Below, piece after piece: positions 28,632 to 38,254 of a DNA stretch of 64,000 nucleotides. The stretch comes from Cellvibrio sp. PSBB023. Lineage in GTDB: Bacteria; Pseudomonadota; Gammaproteobacteria; Pseudomonadales; Cellvibrionaceae. The first letter of the stretch is position 1. The number at the start of each line of letters is the position of its first letter. A program made the position numbers and the translations under genes. Under the pieces are notes generated by a model that did not search any database, was not told where the DNA came from, and saw only the letters and a program-made list of their open reading frames with translations. The stretch covers positions 1,116,001 to 1,180,000 of the forward strand of contig NZ_CP019799.1 in NCBI RefSeq assembly GCF_002007605.1. Direction: 5' to 3'.

Positions 28632-31391
28632 TTACTCAGGTTCTACCGCTTTTGCCTTCGCCGGAATCGGCGATAAATAACCAATCAATAACATTAATGC
28701 ACCCACTGCCATAAACGACACTACACCTGCCAGGGTGCCTGCCCCGCTTAAATCTTTCAGGAATAATTTTGCCACTATCACGGCAAGTAAACCGGCGCCG
28801 AGCATCCAGAGTTTGCGCTCTTGCAAGCGGCGGGAAATATTCATAACGACCAGCGCACAAATTGCCCACAAAATGGAAAGCGACATTTGTACTATGGCTG
28901 AGTCCCACATCACCGTTGCGACATAATCCACCTGTGCGTAATGATGAATTGCACGCAGCAATACAACATTAATCCACACAAAACCTAAACCACCGAGCAG
29001 GCCGTAGCGCAGTTCGGTGGGTGCTGTGTGCAAGTTTACAAAGCCGCGTTTAATGGCATAGGCAACAATTGCCAATACGGCGGCTTGCGCTAAATCCAGC
29101 GGGTTGAGTATGGGTAAATAAAATTGATTGGTGATGCCGGAATAATGGCAAGCAACAAAAAACCAACCAAGTAATAACAGCAACAATGGTGCAGGAATTA
29201 AATTTTTGTAATCCGCCGGATAAGCCGCAAACGGCCAAATGGATTTATTAGTAAGGTTCAACAGCGCAACCAAGGGCACAACCAAACATGCAAACCACAA
29301 TACCGCCGCACTGGTGCCGTACCACTGCATAACACCTTGCCAATGGCTCGCTTCCCAATAGACCAACACAAATAAAAACCACGCGGTTAAAATGTGCCAT
29401 ACACTTAACAGGCCGCAAGAGGAAAGTTCACGGCGGTTCCACAGGAAGCGATACTGCACCAATATGAATAGCGCGAGCGCCAACACGCCAAATCCCTGTG
29501 AAGGATACACACCATAACCGATGAATAAACCTTCGCCAAAATTGCGTAGTGCCCAGAGGGCCGTTAAGGGCAGCAACCAAAAACCTAATGACGCAAGTGA
29601 TGGCCAGGACAATACTTTACTTAACCCCATCACCCCGGCAACTGATGCGGCAAAAAATACAATCAGTGCGGCAAACTGCTGCTCGCCCGGCAAGTGAGCA
29701 CTGAGTTCCATATAACCCGCATGCAACCACCACAACCAAGCGATTACTTGCGCAATGGTGGCAAGATTCTTTTCGCCACGACGCAGCACTTCAGTAAAAT
29801 GTCCTGCAATAAACGAAATTGAAAAAGCGGCAAAAGACAAGATCAACAAACCGATAAAATCGCCACGGATAATGGGTAATGTTCCAGCACTGATGCCGCT
29901 TATCAACAATGACACCACCGCGGCGGCATACAGCAAATAGCCCGCACAGCGCGGCAGTAACCGCTGTTGGCGTAAGCCAACCCAAGTCAAACCTGCAGCT
30001 TCCAGTGCCCAGGTAGCGGATGTCCATTGGGCATCCAGTGCCAATGGAATGGTGAGGGTTGCAAAGGTGACGCCCAGCGCGATAAAGGATTCAATTAATA
30101 TGCGGTGCGTGTGTTGGTATCTCGCCCAAAGCACTCGCGCTAGTGCGATATAAATGATCGCCAGAGCGAGTGCGCTAATAGCCAAACCATATTCTGTGTG
30201 TTTCAACAGTGCGGTTTGCAAACCAAAACCGACGATGGGCAAGCCAAATACCAAGCTGCCATCCACCAGCCCTTTTAAATTCGGTGGCTGTTTGAGTGAA
30301 AATAAAATGGAGAGGCTTAGATAGAGCGCAAAAAACGCCAGCAAAAATGGTTGGGTACTGGCATATAAATGAGGTTCGTATTTGAGTACGCCCCAGGTCG
30401 CGGTAATCACAAAGGTAAATACAAAACCAACCCAGTTGAGCAGGCGCCAGGTTTTAAACCAGGCGATGGCGAGAATACCGAGGTTCAGCAGCAGATAAAA
30501 ACTAAATAATCCGACATGATTACCAGAACCGTCCGAGGTGAGAATAGGTGCAAGAAAACCACCAGCGGTAGCCATGAGTGCGAGCACCTGTGCGTTTTGA
30601 ATAACCGCCAGCAGTACGCCCAGCGCTACAATAATCAGCATGAATACCAACGCAATACTGGCTGGCATAAGTGCGTACATTTTGGCAGCCGCAAATACTG
30701 TTAAGTAGAGCGCACCAATACCACCGCCCTGTAATACCAAGCCGTAACCACCTTCACGTGTGCGGGTTTTCCAGCCTATGCCAATTAGCACTAATGCAAT
30801 AGCGGCGACTATGGCCATGCGCAGTTCTAACGGAAACATACCCTGGTTTGCGGCGTATTTAACCAGAAAGCTCAAACCAAAAAACATCACCAACATGCCA
30901 ATACGCACAATGGCATTACCTTGGGTAAAAAAATCTTTCAAGTAGTGTTGCAGTTTTTCTGCTGCCTTTTCCACGGCATTGGGTTGGCGTGGTGGGCGCT
31001 GGTATTGCTGTGTTGAAGGCTGCATGTGTACGGCTGCTGGTTGTGTCGCCGCTGTTTGCAACGGTTCTTGCAGTGGTTCTTTTGGCCGTTCCTGTGATAC
31101 TACTGAAGCAGGTAATTCGATGCCTTGTGCTTTTAACCGTTCTTCCAGCGAGAGTTGTTGTGGTGCAGAAACGCTTGGCGCAGGTGCAGCATCTTGAATG
31201 CTGGCTGGTGGCGAAACCGGTTGTGTTTGCAGTTGTTTTATATCGCGCTCAAGGCGCGTCACCTGGCTGCCCAGTTGAATAATCTTGGTGATTAAAAACC
31301 CGAGCGCGCCGCCAATCAACCAGCCGTTTTCATAAAAAATCGCTTCACCCAAGCCCATCCCGACCAGGGTGAAAATAATCAGTAGCATCAT
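28632..31391 (-). CDS. DUF2339 family polytopic membrane protein
   Basis: A 919-residue protein with about 25 hydrophobic helices. An N-terminal helix is followed by a coiled coil (about 45-60), a Pro/Gln-rich cytoplasmic linker (about 60-140), then the long helical array (about 155-910) typical of DUF2339. Function is not established; size and topology suggest an envelope-polymer or stress-related membrane complex, but that is a guess. AAGGA lies six bases before the ATG pair. It is the middle gene of a DUF4230-DUF2339-DUF3999 operon. Confidence 0.85.
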   Translation of the reverse strand: MMLLIIFTLVGMGLGEAIFYENGWLIGGALGFLITKIIQLGSQVTRLERDIKQLQTQPVSPPASIQDAAPAPSVSAPQQLSLEERLKAQGIELPASVVSQERPKEPLQEPLQTAATQPAAVHMQPSTQQYQRPPRQPNAVEKAAEKLQHYLKDFFTQGNAIVRIGMLVMFFGLSFLVKYAANQGMFPLELRMAIVAAIALVLIGIGWKTRTREGGYGLVLQGGGIGALYLTVFAAAKMYALMPASIALVFMLIIVALGVLLAVIQNAQVLALMATAGGFLAPILTSDGSGNHVGLFSFYLLLNLGILAIAWFKTWRLLNWVGFVFTFVITATWGVLKYEPHLYASTQPFLLAFFALYLSLSILFSLKQPPNLKGLVDGSLVFGLPIVGFGLQTALLKHTEYGLAISALALAIIYIALARVLWARYQHTHRILIESFIALGVTFATLTIPLALDAQWTSATWALEAAGLTWVGLRQQRLLPRCAGYLLYAAAVVSLLISGISAGTLPIIRGDFIGLLILSFAAFSISFIAGHFTEVLRRGEKNLATIAQVIAWLWWLHAGYMELSAHLPGEQQFAALIVFFAASVAGVMGLSKVLSWPSLASLGFWLLPLTALWALRNFGEGLFIGYGVYPSQGFGVLALALFILVQYRFLWNRRELSSCGLLSVWHILTAWFLFVLVYWEASHWQGVMQWYGTSAAVLWFACLVVPLVALLNLTNKSIWPFAAYPADYKNLIPAPLLLLLLGWFFVACHYSGITNQFYLPILNPLDLAQAAVLAIVAYAIKRGFVNLHTAPTELRYGLLGGLGFVWINVVLLRAIHHYAQVDYVATVMWDSAIVQMSLSILWAICALVVMNISRRLQERKLWMLGAGLLAVIVAKLFLKDLSGAGTLAGVVSFMAVGALMLLIGYLSPIPAKAKAVEPE

Positions 31392-31418
31392 AGAAATTCC
31401 TTGTGGGGCTTTTATAGC

Positions 31419-32045
31419 TTATTGGTGTTGATCGGTAATCACTTGCACGGTTTTTAGCGGCTCCAATACTTTTTCATGTTCCAACTGCCAGCCAACGGAG
31501 GCGCAGAGCTGCTGCATCATTAATTGGATTTGCTTTTGTGCGATCTGCGGTAAATCGCTCTCTTGCGCTTTTTCTTGCATGAGTTTTTTGGCCTCCGCCA
31601 GTATTTCGGTGTAGTCCTCGTTATCAAACTTATTCAATAAACCTTGATTGATGTCGTAGAACTTGTAGTCGGTATCGATAGAGATAATCTCCGGCTCGGC
31701 AAATTGTTCTATGACCAGCGTACGGCTATTGTGATCCCGACGAAAACGCATTTTGGCAAAATCGTAACCAACAGAGACCTTGGCTTTAGCAACAACCAGC
31801 GCCTTGCTGTTGGTTTTGAAGATGCCGAAAAAATCTTTCTTGGATTTGTGATCGTAAATCTCGGTGAAATAGCCCTCAGCCAATACCACTTTGAATACTT
31901 TTTCAATGCGCTCCAGCAATACATGGGATTCTGTCGCTACATCCTGTTTGGGCGTTTTGAATTTTTTGGCGTAGTACCAACTGAATGCCTGCCAGGCAGC
32001 AACACCACCAATCAGCATGGCCAGTATAAAAATGAGGAAATCCAT
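31419..32045 (-). CDS. DUF4230 family membrane-anchored protein
   Basis: A 208-residue protein with an N-terminal membrane anchor (FLIFILAMLIGGVAAWQAF) and a soluble domain fitting DUF4230: VLAEGYFTEIYDH, ALVVAKAKVSVGYD and EPEIISIDTDYKFYD. These proteins have no defined function. Its stop lies 27 bases before the DUF2339 start on the same strand, making it the first gene of the three-gene operon. Confidence 0.75.
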   Translation of the reverse strand: MDFLIFILAMLIGGVAAWQAFSWYYAKKFKTPKQDVATESHVLLERIEKVFKVVLAEGYFTEIYDHKSKKDFFGIFKTNSKALVVAKAKVSVGYDFAKMRFRRDHNSRTLVIEQFAEPEIISIDTDYKFYDINQGLLNKFDNEDYTEILAEAKKLMQEKAQESDLPQIAQKQIQLMMQQLCASVGWQLEHEKVLEPLKTVQVITDQHQ

Positions 32046-32201
32046 CGAGGTAGTCCTTAATTATCAAACATTGGTCTGCTGTGTATGCACAGCCAAAGCC
32101 ACAGCAGCTTAAACGGGCTTGGCGTCAAAGTCTATTTGCCGCAGCCCATACCGGATAAGGTAGAATGCAGCCCCCGTAACGGCACTGTCCGACGAGATTC
32201 C

Positions 32202-33662
32202 ATGCCTGCAGAACTTCGAATTATCCCGCTTGATTATCAACCAGACCCCGCGCACTGGTTTGCTGTGGTGCGCCACTTGCCCCACGCCATTTGGCTTGAC
32301 TCTGGACGCCCGCAAAGTAGTTATGGGCGCTTCGATATTATCTGCGCTGCTCCCCAGTCGGTATTAACCAGTCGCGATGGCCTGACGGCAATTACCCATC
32401 ACCGGGGCCGAGATCACAAAGAGAAGTCAGAGCATCAGGATGGCGATCCATTTCAATTGTTAAATGACCTGCTGTTTGGCGAAGCGGCGCCCAGCCAAGC
32501 CCATACTGAACTGCCGTTTATTGGCGGTGCACTGGGTTATTTTGGTTATGACCTTGGCCGCCAGTTGGAGCGGCTGCCGGTTATTGCGCAAGCGGATATC
32601 CAACTGCCGGACTTGTGCATAGGCATTTATCCCTGGGCGATTATCCAGGATCACCAGTGCAGTACAGCCTGCTTGGTGATCAATGAGACCCTGAGTCAAA
32701 GCCTTGGCGGTGCTTATAACTTTTTGGAAATCGAGCAGCTCTGCCGCTCTGCCGCTCAAAAGCCGGTGTTCCACGCAGCTCCAAACACACGTAAGAATAA
32801 TGAAAAACCATTTAAAATCAGTGGGTTTCAAAGCAATCTTAATGTGGATGAGTACTACCAAGCCCTGGCGAAAATTCAGGATTACATTCGGGCGGGCGAT
32901 TGTTATCAGGTTAATTTTGCCCAGCGTTTCAGTGCCAGTTTCAGTGGTGATCCCTTTATCGCTTATCTCGCCCTGCGCCAAGCCCTGCCCTCGCCCTTCT
33001 CCGGATTCATGCAATTGCATGACAGTGATGGCAAGCCAAATGGTGCGGTGCTGAGTTTGTCACCTGAGCGCTTTATTCAAGTACGTGGCTCGGCGGTAGA
33101 AACCAAGCCAATCAAGGGCACTATTAAGCGCGGCATCACCCCAGAGGAGGATGCGACCAATGCCCACTGGCTACAGCACAGCCTGAAGAACCGCGCTGAA
33201 AACGTGATGATTGTGGACCTGCTACGCAATGACCTGAGTAAACACTGCTCCCGGGTTCAGGTGCCCACACTGTGCGAATTACAGACCTTTGCCAATGTGC
33301 ACCATTTGGTCAGTACTGTTACTGGTGAATTACACCCAACCGCAACCGCCCTTGACCTGCTACGGGATGCCTTCCCCGGCGGCAGCATTACCGGTGCCCC
33401 TAAAATTCGCGCTATGGAAATTATTGAAGAGCTGGAGCCTACCCGTCGCTCACTTTACTGTGGCAGCCTGGGCTACATCAGTGTTGATGGCCAGATGGAT
33501 ACCAGCATCGCCATACGCACTTTGGTGTGCGACGGTGAGCGAATCCACTGCTGGGGCGGCGGCGGTATAGTGGCGGACTCTGAAACAGAACAGGAATACC
33601 GCGAGTCCATCGCCAAGGTCAACGTGCTGATGGATACGCTGGAACACGCATTTAAAGACTGA
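32202..33662 (+). CDS. pabB: Aminodeoxychorismate synthase component I
   Basis: A 486-residue chorismate-binding enzyme. The C-terminal half carries the family motifs IRAGDCYQVNFAQRF, KPIKGT with the catalytic lysine of the PabB branch, GGSITGAPKIRAMEII and CGSLGYISVDG. With PabA it converts chorismate and glutamine into 4-amino-4-deoxychorismate for folate synthesis. The ATG at 32202 matches family N-termini (LDYQPDPAHWF); the open frame upstream to 32085 has no ribosome site. Anthranilate synthase TrpE is the main alternative, but the PIKGT motif and length favour PabB. Confidence 0.9.
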   Translation: MPAELRIIPLDYQPDPAHWFAVVRHLPHAIWLDSGRPQSSYGRFDIICAAPQSVLTSRDGLTAITHHRGRDHKEKSEHQDGDPFQLLNDLLFGEAAPSQAHTELPFIGGALGYFGYDLGRQLERLPVIAQADIQLPDLCIGIYPWAIIQDHQCSTACLVINETLSQSLGGAYNFLEIEQLCRSAAQKPVFHAAPNTRKNNEKPFKISGFQSNLNVDEYYQALAKIQDYIRAGDCYQVNFAQRFSASFSGDPFIAYLALRQALPSPFSGFMQLHDSDGKPNGAVLSLSPERFIQVRGSAVETKPIKGTIKRGITPEEDATNAHWLQHSLKNRAENVMIVDLLRNDLSKHCSRVQVPTLCELQTFANVHHLVSTVTGELHPTATALDLLRDAFPGGSITGAPKIRAMEIIEELEPTRRSLYCGSLGYISVDGQMDTSIAIRTLVCDGERIHCWGGGGIVADSETEQEYRESIAKVNVLMDTLEHAFKD

Positions 33663-33713
33663 TTCAAGAACACCTATTAACAACACCAATCAACACGCGT
33701 TGAGGAGAAAATA

Positions 33714-34466
33714 ATGCTTATCCAGGACCATCAAGTCGACCTGAATACCCCTACTGGCCTGATGCGCTGCTATGTGTATCGCCCCAAAGAGACGAGCGAC
33801 ACAGCCGGTAAAAAATTCCCGGCCATTATTCTCTACTCCGAAATTTTCCAGCAGACCACACCCATTCGCCGCAGCGCGCAAATTATGGCTGGCCATGGTT
33901 TTATCGTGATTGTTCCGGAAGTATTTCATGAGTTAAATCCCATCGGCACTGTATTGGGCTATGACGATGCGGGCCGCGATAAAGGCAACGCGGATAAAGT
34001 GGCTAAAACCCTGGAGGCGCATGATACAGATACCCAGGTGATGATTGATTACGTGCAAACCCTGGAGTATTACTCGGGCAAGATTGGCGCTATGGGCTTT
34101 TGTCTGGGCGGTGGCTTGGCTTATCGCGCTGCGATCAATCCTGCTATTGCAGCAACCAGTTGCTTTTACGCTACCGATATCCACTCTGGCTTAACACCAT
34201 CCAACCCCGGCAATGAGAGCCTGACCCGCACCGGTGAAATTAAAGGGGAGTTGCAGATGATTTGGGGTAAGCAAGACCCGCACATTCCGCCTGAGGGACG
34301 TGCAAAAGTGTATGCCAACCTGGTTGCGAAGGGAGTGAACTTCACTTGGCATGAGGTTAATGGTGTGCATGCTTTTATGCGCGATGAAGGGGAACGATAT
34401 GATGCGGAGTTACAGCTGTGGGGTTATCAAACAGCGATTGGCATGTTTAAGCGCGTACTTTATTAG
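33714..34466 (+). CDS. Dienelactone hydrolase family protein
   Basis: A 250-residue cytoplasmic alpha/beta hydrolase. The nucleophile elbow is GFCLGGG with Cys130, as in dienelactone hydrolases; the acid is in WGKQDPHIP and the histidine in NGVHAFMRDEG. The substrate of this branch is not known, since most members do not act on true dienelactones. A perfect TGAGGAG site lies before the ATG. It follows pabB by 51 bases on the same strand, but a functional link is not evident. Confidence 0.85.
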   Translation: MLIQDHQVDLNTPTGLMRCYVYRPKETSDTAGKKFPAIILYSEIFQQTTPIRRSAQIMAGHGFIVIVPEVFHELNPIGTVLGYDDAGRDKGNADKVAKTLEAHDTDTQVMIDYVQTLEYYSGKIGAMGFCLGGGLAYRAAINPAIAATSCFYATDIHSGLTPSNPGNESLTRTGEIKGELQMIWGKQDPHIPPEGRAKVYANLVAKGVNFTWHEVNGVHAFMRDEGERYDAELQLWGYQTAIGMFKRVLY

Positions 34467-34599
34467 TAGAAATCAGTGACAAAGGAGGTGTCACGCTACA
34501 ACTCAAGCATAATATTTGTAACAAGATCACTATATGATCGTCCAACTAGAGCGGGTATTGAACGAAACGTTAAAACACCTGATTCACGTTGGAGTTACT

Positions 34600-34755
34600 A
34601 TGAAAATACCAACTCAAAAGAACAACAAAATCCTGACTGAACTGGTTATTGGTGCAGTGATTGTTATCCTCATGAAAGGAATGTTTTTGTTGGGCGTTAG
34701 TGCCACAAAACAGCAGTGGGCACCGCCCTTAATAGAATTCAATCAGCAACAATAA
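34600..34755 (+). CDS. Small single-pass membrane protein (51 residues)
   Basis: Basic N-terminus (MKIPTQKNNK), one transmembrane helix (about 13-33, LVIGAVIVILMKGMFLLGV) and a short polar tail. GGAG is placed five bases before the ATG, and a strong terminator follows the stop immediately, which argues for a real small gene. An in-frame ATG at 34534 would add 22 residues but has no ribosome site. Family not recognised. Confidence 0.55.
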   Translation: MKIPTQKNNKILTELVIGAVIVILMKGMFLLGVSATKQQWAPPLIEFNQQQ

Positions 34756-34791
34756 AAAAGGGGCAATCATGTGAATGATTGCCCCTTTTTT
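34754..34791. terminator. Bidirectional terminator between the small membrane protein and thrH
   Basis: Perfect 17-bp stem (A6 GGGGCAATCAT and complement with T6) and GTGA tetraloop; serves both converging genes. Confidence 0.93.
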
Positions 34792-34815
34792 GCGTTGTAG
34801 CTATTAAAGCGCTAA

Positions 34816-35433
34816 TTACAAGCTCAATTCACGGTTACTAGCTTTGATGAATTCTTTCTTCAAATCTTCGTAAGTGTGAACTGCCGGGAATTGCGGGAAC
34901 TGCTCGATTACGTTTTGCGGTGCGTGGAACAGAATACCTTGGTCTGCTTCACCCAGCATTGTGGTATCGTTGTAGGAATCGCCTGCGGCAATTACGCGAT
35001 AGTAAAGTGTTTTCAGTGCCAGTACCGACTGACGTTTCGGGTCGCGCTGACGCAAGGTGTAACCGGCAACCATGCCGCGCTCATCGATATTCAAACGATG
35101 GCACAGGAGTGTGGGGAAACCGAGTTGACGCATCAGTGGTTGTGAGAATTCGTAGAAAGTGTCGGACAGGATAATCACCTGAAAACGCTCGCGCAGCCAA
35201 TCCACAAACTCAACGGCGCCGTCGAGTGGTTTGAGGGTAGCGATAACATCCTGGATTTCTTTCAAACCAAGGTTGTGCTGCTCCAGAATGCGAATGCGTT
35301 GCTTCATCAATACATCGTAATCAGGAATGTCGCGGGTCGTGGCTTTGAGTTCTTCAATGCCGGTTACTTTCGCGAATTCAATCCAAATCTCCGGAACCAA
35401 TACACCTTCCAAATCCAGGCATGCAATTTCCAC
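34816..35433 (-). CDS. thrH: Phosphoserine phosphatase / homoserine phosphotransferase ThrH
   Basis: A 205-residue HAD-superfamily enzyme very like Pseudomonas ThrH: MEIACLDLEGVLVPEIWIEF with nucleophile Asp7, TTRDIPDYDVLMKQR, the LSDTFYEF motif II, and AAGDSYNDTTML motif IV. It dephosphorylates phosphoserine and can pass the phosphate to homoserine, linking serine and threonine synthesis. The start is GTG at 35433, five bases after TGGAGG, and gives exactly the Pseudomonas length; a TTG four codons upstream is unlikely. Confidence 0.93.
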   Translation of the reverse strand: MEIACLDLEGVLVPEIWIEFAKVTGIEELKATTRDIPDYDVLMKQRIRILEQHNLGLKEIQDVIATLKPLDGAVEFVDWLRERFQVIILSDTFYEFSQPLMRQLGFPTLLCHRLNIDERGMVAGYTLRQRDPKRQSVLALKTLYYRVIAAGDSYNDTTMLGEADQGILFHAPQNVIEQFPQFPAVHTYEDLKKEFIKASNRELSL

Positions 35434-35605
35434 GACAACCTCCAAAACGGTTAATAATTAAGCGGTTAAGACCCAATAAGTGGCGGCAATCTACCCTTTT
35501 TGCCCTGCTAAAGCAAACCCGAATACCGCGCATTGCTTGGGCTGAAGGTGGCGCCTCTGGTATCCTTGCCTACTCTTAAAAAAGAATGACCGTGAGTAGC
35601 CCGCC

Positions 35606-36328
35606 ATGACTGATAACCAAATCAATCTTGTTGACCTTGAAGCCAAGTTGCAGCAGGAAAGTCCGCAAAAAATCATTAAATACGCCCTGAATCAGTTCGA
35701 GAATATCGCGATTTCATTCAGTGGCGCTGAAGATGTAGCCCTGATCGAAATGGCCCGCAATTATCGTCCCGATGTACAAGTGTTTTGTCTGGATACAGGC
35801 CGTTTGCACGCCGAGACCTATCGCTTTATTGAGAAGGTGCGCAAGCACTATGGTATTGCGATTGACGTGATCTCACCCGATGGTGATGCCGTGCGCAAGC
35901 TGGTGCAGGAAAAAGGCCTGTTCAGCTTCTATGAAGATGACCACAAAGAATGCTGCGGTATTCGTAAAATCGAACCTTTACGCAAAAAACTGCTGACAGT
36001 AGATGGCTGGATTACCGGTCAACGCAAAGATCAAAGTCCGACTCGCGCAGAAATCCCGGTCATTCAGGATGACAAACTGTTTGCGCGCCCAGGTGAGAAG
36101 CTAACCAAATTCAATCCACTGGCCAACTGGTCATCCAAAGAAGTGTGGGATTACATTCGCCTGTGCGAAGTACCCTACAACGAATTGCATGAGCGCGGCT
36201 TCATTTCCATTGGTTGCGAACCTTGCACTCGCCCCGTTGCGCCTGGACAACACGAACGTGAAGGTCGCTGGTGGTGGGAAGAAGCCACCAAAAAAGAATG
36301 TGGATTACATGCAGGCAACGTGAACTAA
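35606..36328 (+). CDS. cysH: Assimilatory adenylyl-sulfate (APS) reductase
   Basis: A 240-residue enzyme. The PP-loop [13 protein letters not shown] (38-50) binds the adenylyl group. The cysteine pairs Cys116-Cys117 (ECCGIRK) and Cys204/Cys207 (GCEPC) bind a [4Fe-4S] cluster, which marks the APS-using type rather than the PAPS-using enterobacterial type. The catalytic cysteine is Cys232 in ECGLH. It reduces APS to sulfite with thioredoxin for cysteine synthesis. Monocistronic, with its own terminator downstream. Confidence 0.93.
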   Translation: MTDNQINLVDLEAKLQQESPQKIIKYALNQFENIAISFSGAEDVALIEMARNYRPDVQVFCLDTGRLHAETYRFIEKVRKHYGIAIDVISPDGDAVRKLVQEKGLFSFYEDDHKECCGIRKIEPLRKKLLTVDGWITGQRKDQSPTRAEIPVIQDDKLFARPGEKLTKFNPLANWSSKEVWDYIRLCEVPYNELHERGFISIGCEPCTRPVAPGQHEREGRWWWEEATKKECGLHAGNVN

Positions 36329-36354
36329 ATACCCTAAACCCAACCCCTGCACAT

Positions 36355-36390
36355 AACAAAACGCCCGGTATAAAAGCCGGGCGTTTTGTT
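36355..36390. terminator. Bidirectional terminator after cysH
   Basis: A 14-bp stem (AACAAAACGCCCGG and complement) with an eight-base loop, 27 bases after the cysH stop and converging on the end of the TPR gene. Confidence 0.9.
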
Positions 36391-36459
36391 TATGAGGCTA
36401 TTCGAGTATTAAAACCACCCAACCAACTTCCTTGTCAGCCAGATGGGGGGGACGTAAAC

Positions 36460-37722
36460 CTATTTCGCTTTTGCTGCCTGGATCGCCCAAAGGCGTGACA
36501 TTAATGCCAAGGGGGAGCTGGACGGAACGGTTTTAAATGCACTGATTGCCTCTTGGGGTTTGTTTAACGCCATATAAGCAATGCCGATATTGATATTTAC
36601 TTCATCCTGAATCTTGACTCCACCTTTGGCTAAACCGCCTTTAAATGCAGCTATAGCCTTTTCATATTGTCCATGCCCTAAATAGGCTTCCCCAATTTTT
36701 ATCAGCGCATCGCCTGTGGGTTTTGCTGCAGCCTCTTTTTCAATAGAAGGCAACAATTGCAGATCTTCAGCGGCTTGGGTTCTGGCCATGGCCAGTAATT
36801 TCAACTCGCGCTCTTTAGAGTCGCCCTGCCCTAAAATACCTTTATTAAAGCCATCTTCCAGTACCGCTTTGGCATCGCCAGGGTTGGCGACAGCAAGGGA
36901 CAGCTCAGCCATTTCAACATATTCATTGGCTTGCAAGTACCCGGTACTTTTTACCAGACGTAAGTAGATAATATTTTGGCGATCACTAAAGGATGAGCCA
37001 GACAAGAGATAAGTGAACATATCCTGCCAATATTGCTCATTGGGGTAGTGGCTTAACAATTGTTCCAAGGTGGCAATAACAGCAGGCTTTTTGTTTTGTT
37101 TGTGCTGGGAACTCATCAGCAATTTCAGCCAATCTTCATCCGCAACCTTGCCTTGCTTTTGTGCGGTATCAATTAAGCGTTGGGTTGCCTGTTCAGCACG
37201 GACAAAATCATTTTGCAGATAATAAGCTTGAGCAACCTGATGCATCACTTCCAAGTCATTATTGACTGCTTTTAAATAGCGTTCACCCAACTCTGCTGCT
37301 TTGGCATAGTTTTTCAGAGCAAAGTAAATTTGCGACATATTCAGTATGCGCTTGGGCTCTTCTTCCTTTTTAAACTGCCCGGCAGCCAACATTTTTTCAT
37401 AAACAGCAACCGCACCCGCATAGTCTTTCAAGTTCACCATGCAGTAAGCCAGCATCTCATTGATGATGGTTTCCTCCATAGGGCTCTTATTCTCAATCGC
37501 CGCTACCTCTTTGGTTTTGGCTAAGGCTTCCTTCCATTTTTTTGCATCCATTAATTCCCGTGCCTGCTTTAAAGGCTTACCCACTTTGGCACTGAGTTGT
37601 TGTGTCTCTGCGGCTTTTGCTGCAAAGGCATATTGGGTGACCAGTGGTGCGACTGCAATACTTGAGCAAATACCCAATAGAGCAACACGCAACAGGCGAA
37701 TCATTTTTTTATTTGGTTGCAT
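36460..37722 (-). CDS. Exported tetratricopeptide-repeat protein of the TonB locus
   Basis: A 420-residue protein with a signal peptide (about 1-34, ending YAFAAK) and a helical body with TPR-like units, e.g. ELMDAKKWKEALAKTKEVAA, CMVNLKDYAGAVAVYEKML, FALKNYAKAAELGERYLKA and LGHGQYEKAIAAFKGGLAKG. Such periplasmic TPR proteins often close TonB/ExbB/ExbD operons in polymer-degrading gammaproteobacteria; the role is not established and may be scaffolding. ATG 37722 (GTGGA upstream) is preferred to a GTG at 37734. It follows exbD by 70 bases. Confidence 0.8.
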   Translation of the reverse strand: MQPNKKMIRLLRVALLGICSSIAVAPLVTQYAFAAKAAETQQLSAKVGKPLKQARELMDAKKWKEALAKTKEVAAIENKSPMEETIINEMLAYCMVNLKDYAGAVAVYEKMLAAGQFKKEEEPKRILNMSQIYFALKNYAKAAELGERYLKAVNNDLEVMHQVAQAYYLQNDFVRAEQATQRLIDTAQKQGKVADEDWLKLLMSSQHKQNKKPAVIATLEQLLSHYPNEQYWQDMFTYLLSGSSFSDRQNIIYLRLVKSTGYLQANEYVEMAELSLAVANPGDAKAVLEDGFNKGILGQGDSKERELKLLAMARTQAAEDLQLLPSIEKEAAAKPTGDALIKIGEAYLGHGQYEKAIAAFKGGLAKGGVKIQDEVNINIGIAYMALNKPQEAISAFKTVPSSSPLALMSRLWAIQAAKAK

Positions 37723-37792
37723 AAAACTATCCACGTATTTTGATTAAATGGAACCTGTTTGAATTAAATGAGTTGGCAGATCAGGCTCATGC

Positions 37793-38212
37793 CTACTCAA
37801 GCTTCTCATTGCCGACAATGCCGATGTTCGTCAGCCCCAAGCGCTGGGCCGTTGCAAGCACTTTTGCTACTACATCATACTTCGCGAGCTTGTGCGGCTT
37901 TAAATGCACTTCTGGTTTTGGCTCCATATTTGCAGCATGAAGCATATAGTTTTTTAATATTTCACCATCGCGAATCACACTGCCATCCCAGCGCATGGTT
38001 CCATCAAAGTCGACTTCAATATTAATGACTGTTGGCAGTTCAGTCGGTGGTGGTGCATTGGTCACTGGCATATCCATTTTTACGGCGTGCGTTTGAATGG
38101 GTAAGGTAATAATTAACATCACAATCAATACCAACATCACATCAATCAATGGTGTGGTATTCATTTCCACCATGACTTCATCATCGCCGCCATTGCCTAT
38201 ATTCATGCCCAT
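37793..38212 (-). CDS. exbD: Biopolymer transport protein ExbD, copy 2
   Basis: A 139-residue inner-membrane protein. The N-terminus MGMNIG precedes NTTPLIDVMLVLIVMLIITLP, whose Asp in the single helix is the proton-carrying residue of ExbD/TolR. A periplasmic domain follows. It works with ExbB to energise TonB. Two ExbD genes in tandem are usual in Xanthomonas/Cellvibrio-type loci. It lies 42 bases after the other exbD. Confidence 0.92.
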   Translation of the reverse strand: MGMNIGNGGDDEVMVEMNTTPLIDVMLVLIVMLIITLPIQTHAVKMDMPVTNAPPPTELPTVINIEVDFDGTMRWDGSVIRDGEILKNYMLHAANMEPKPEVHLKPHKLAKYDVVAKVLATAQRLGLTNIGIVGNEKLE

Positions 38213-38254
38213 GGCATTAACCTCTCTGTAGGTTGTTTGTTAGTGCATTTACGG

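Noticed and set aside
34476..34494. GTGACA/TGTCAC hairpin with AAGGAGG in the loop
   Set aside because: It looks like a sequestered ribosome site but no start codon with a good frame follows at the right distance.
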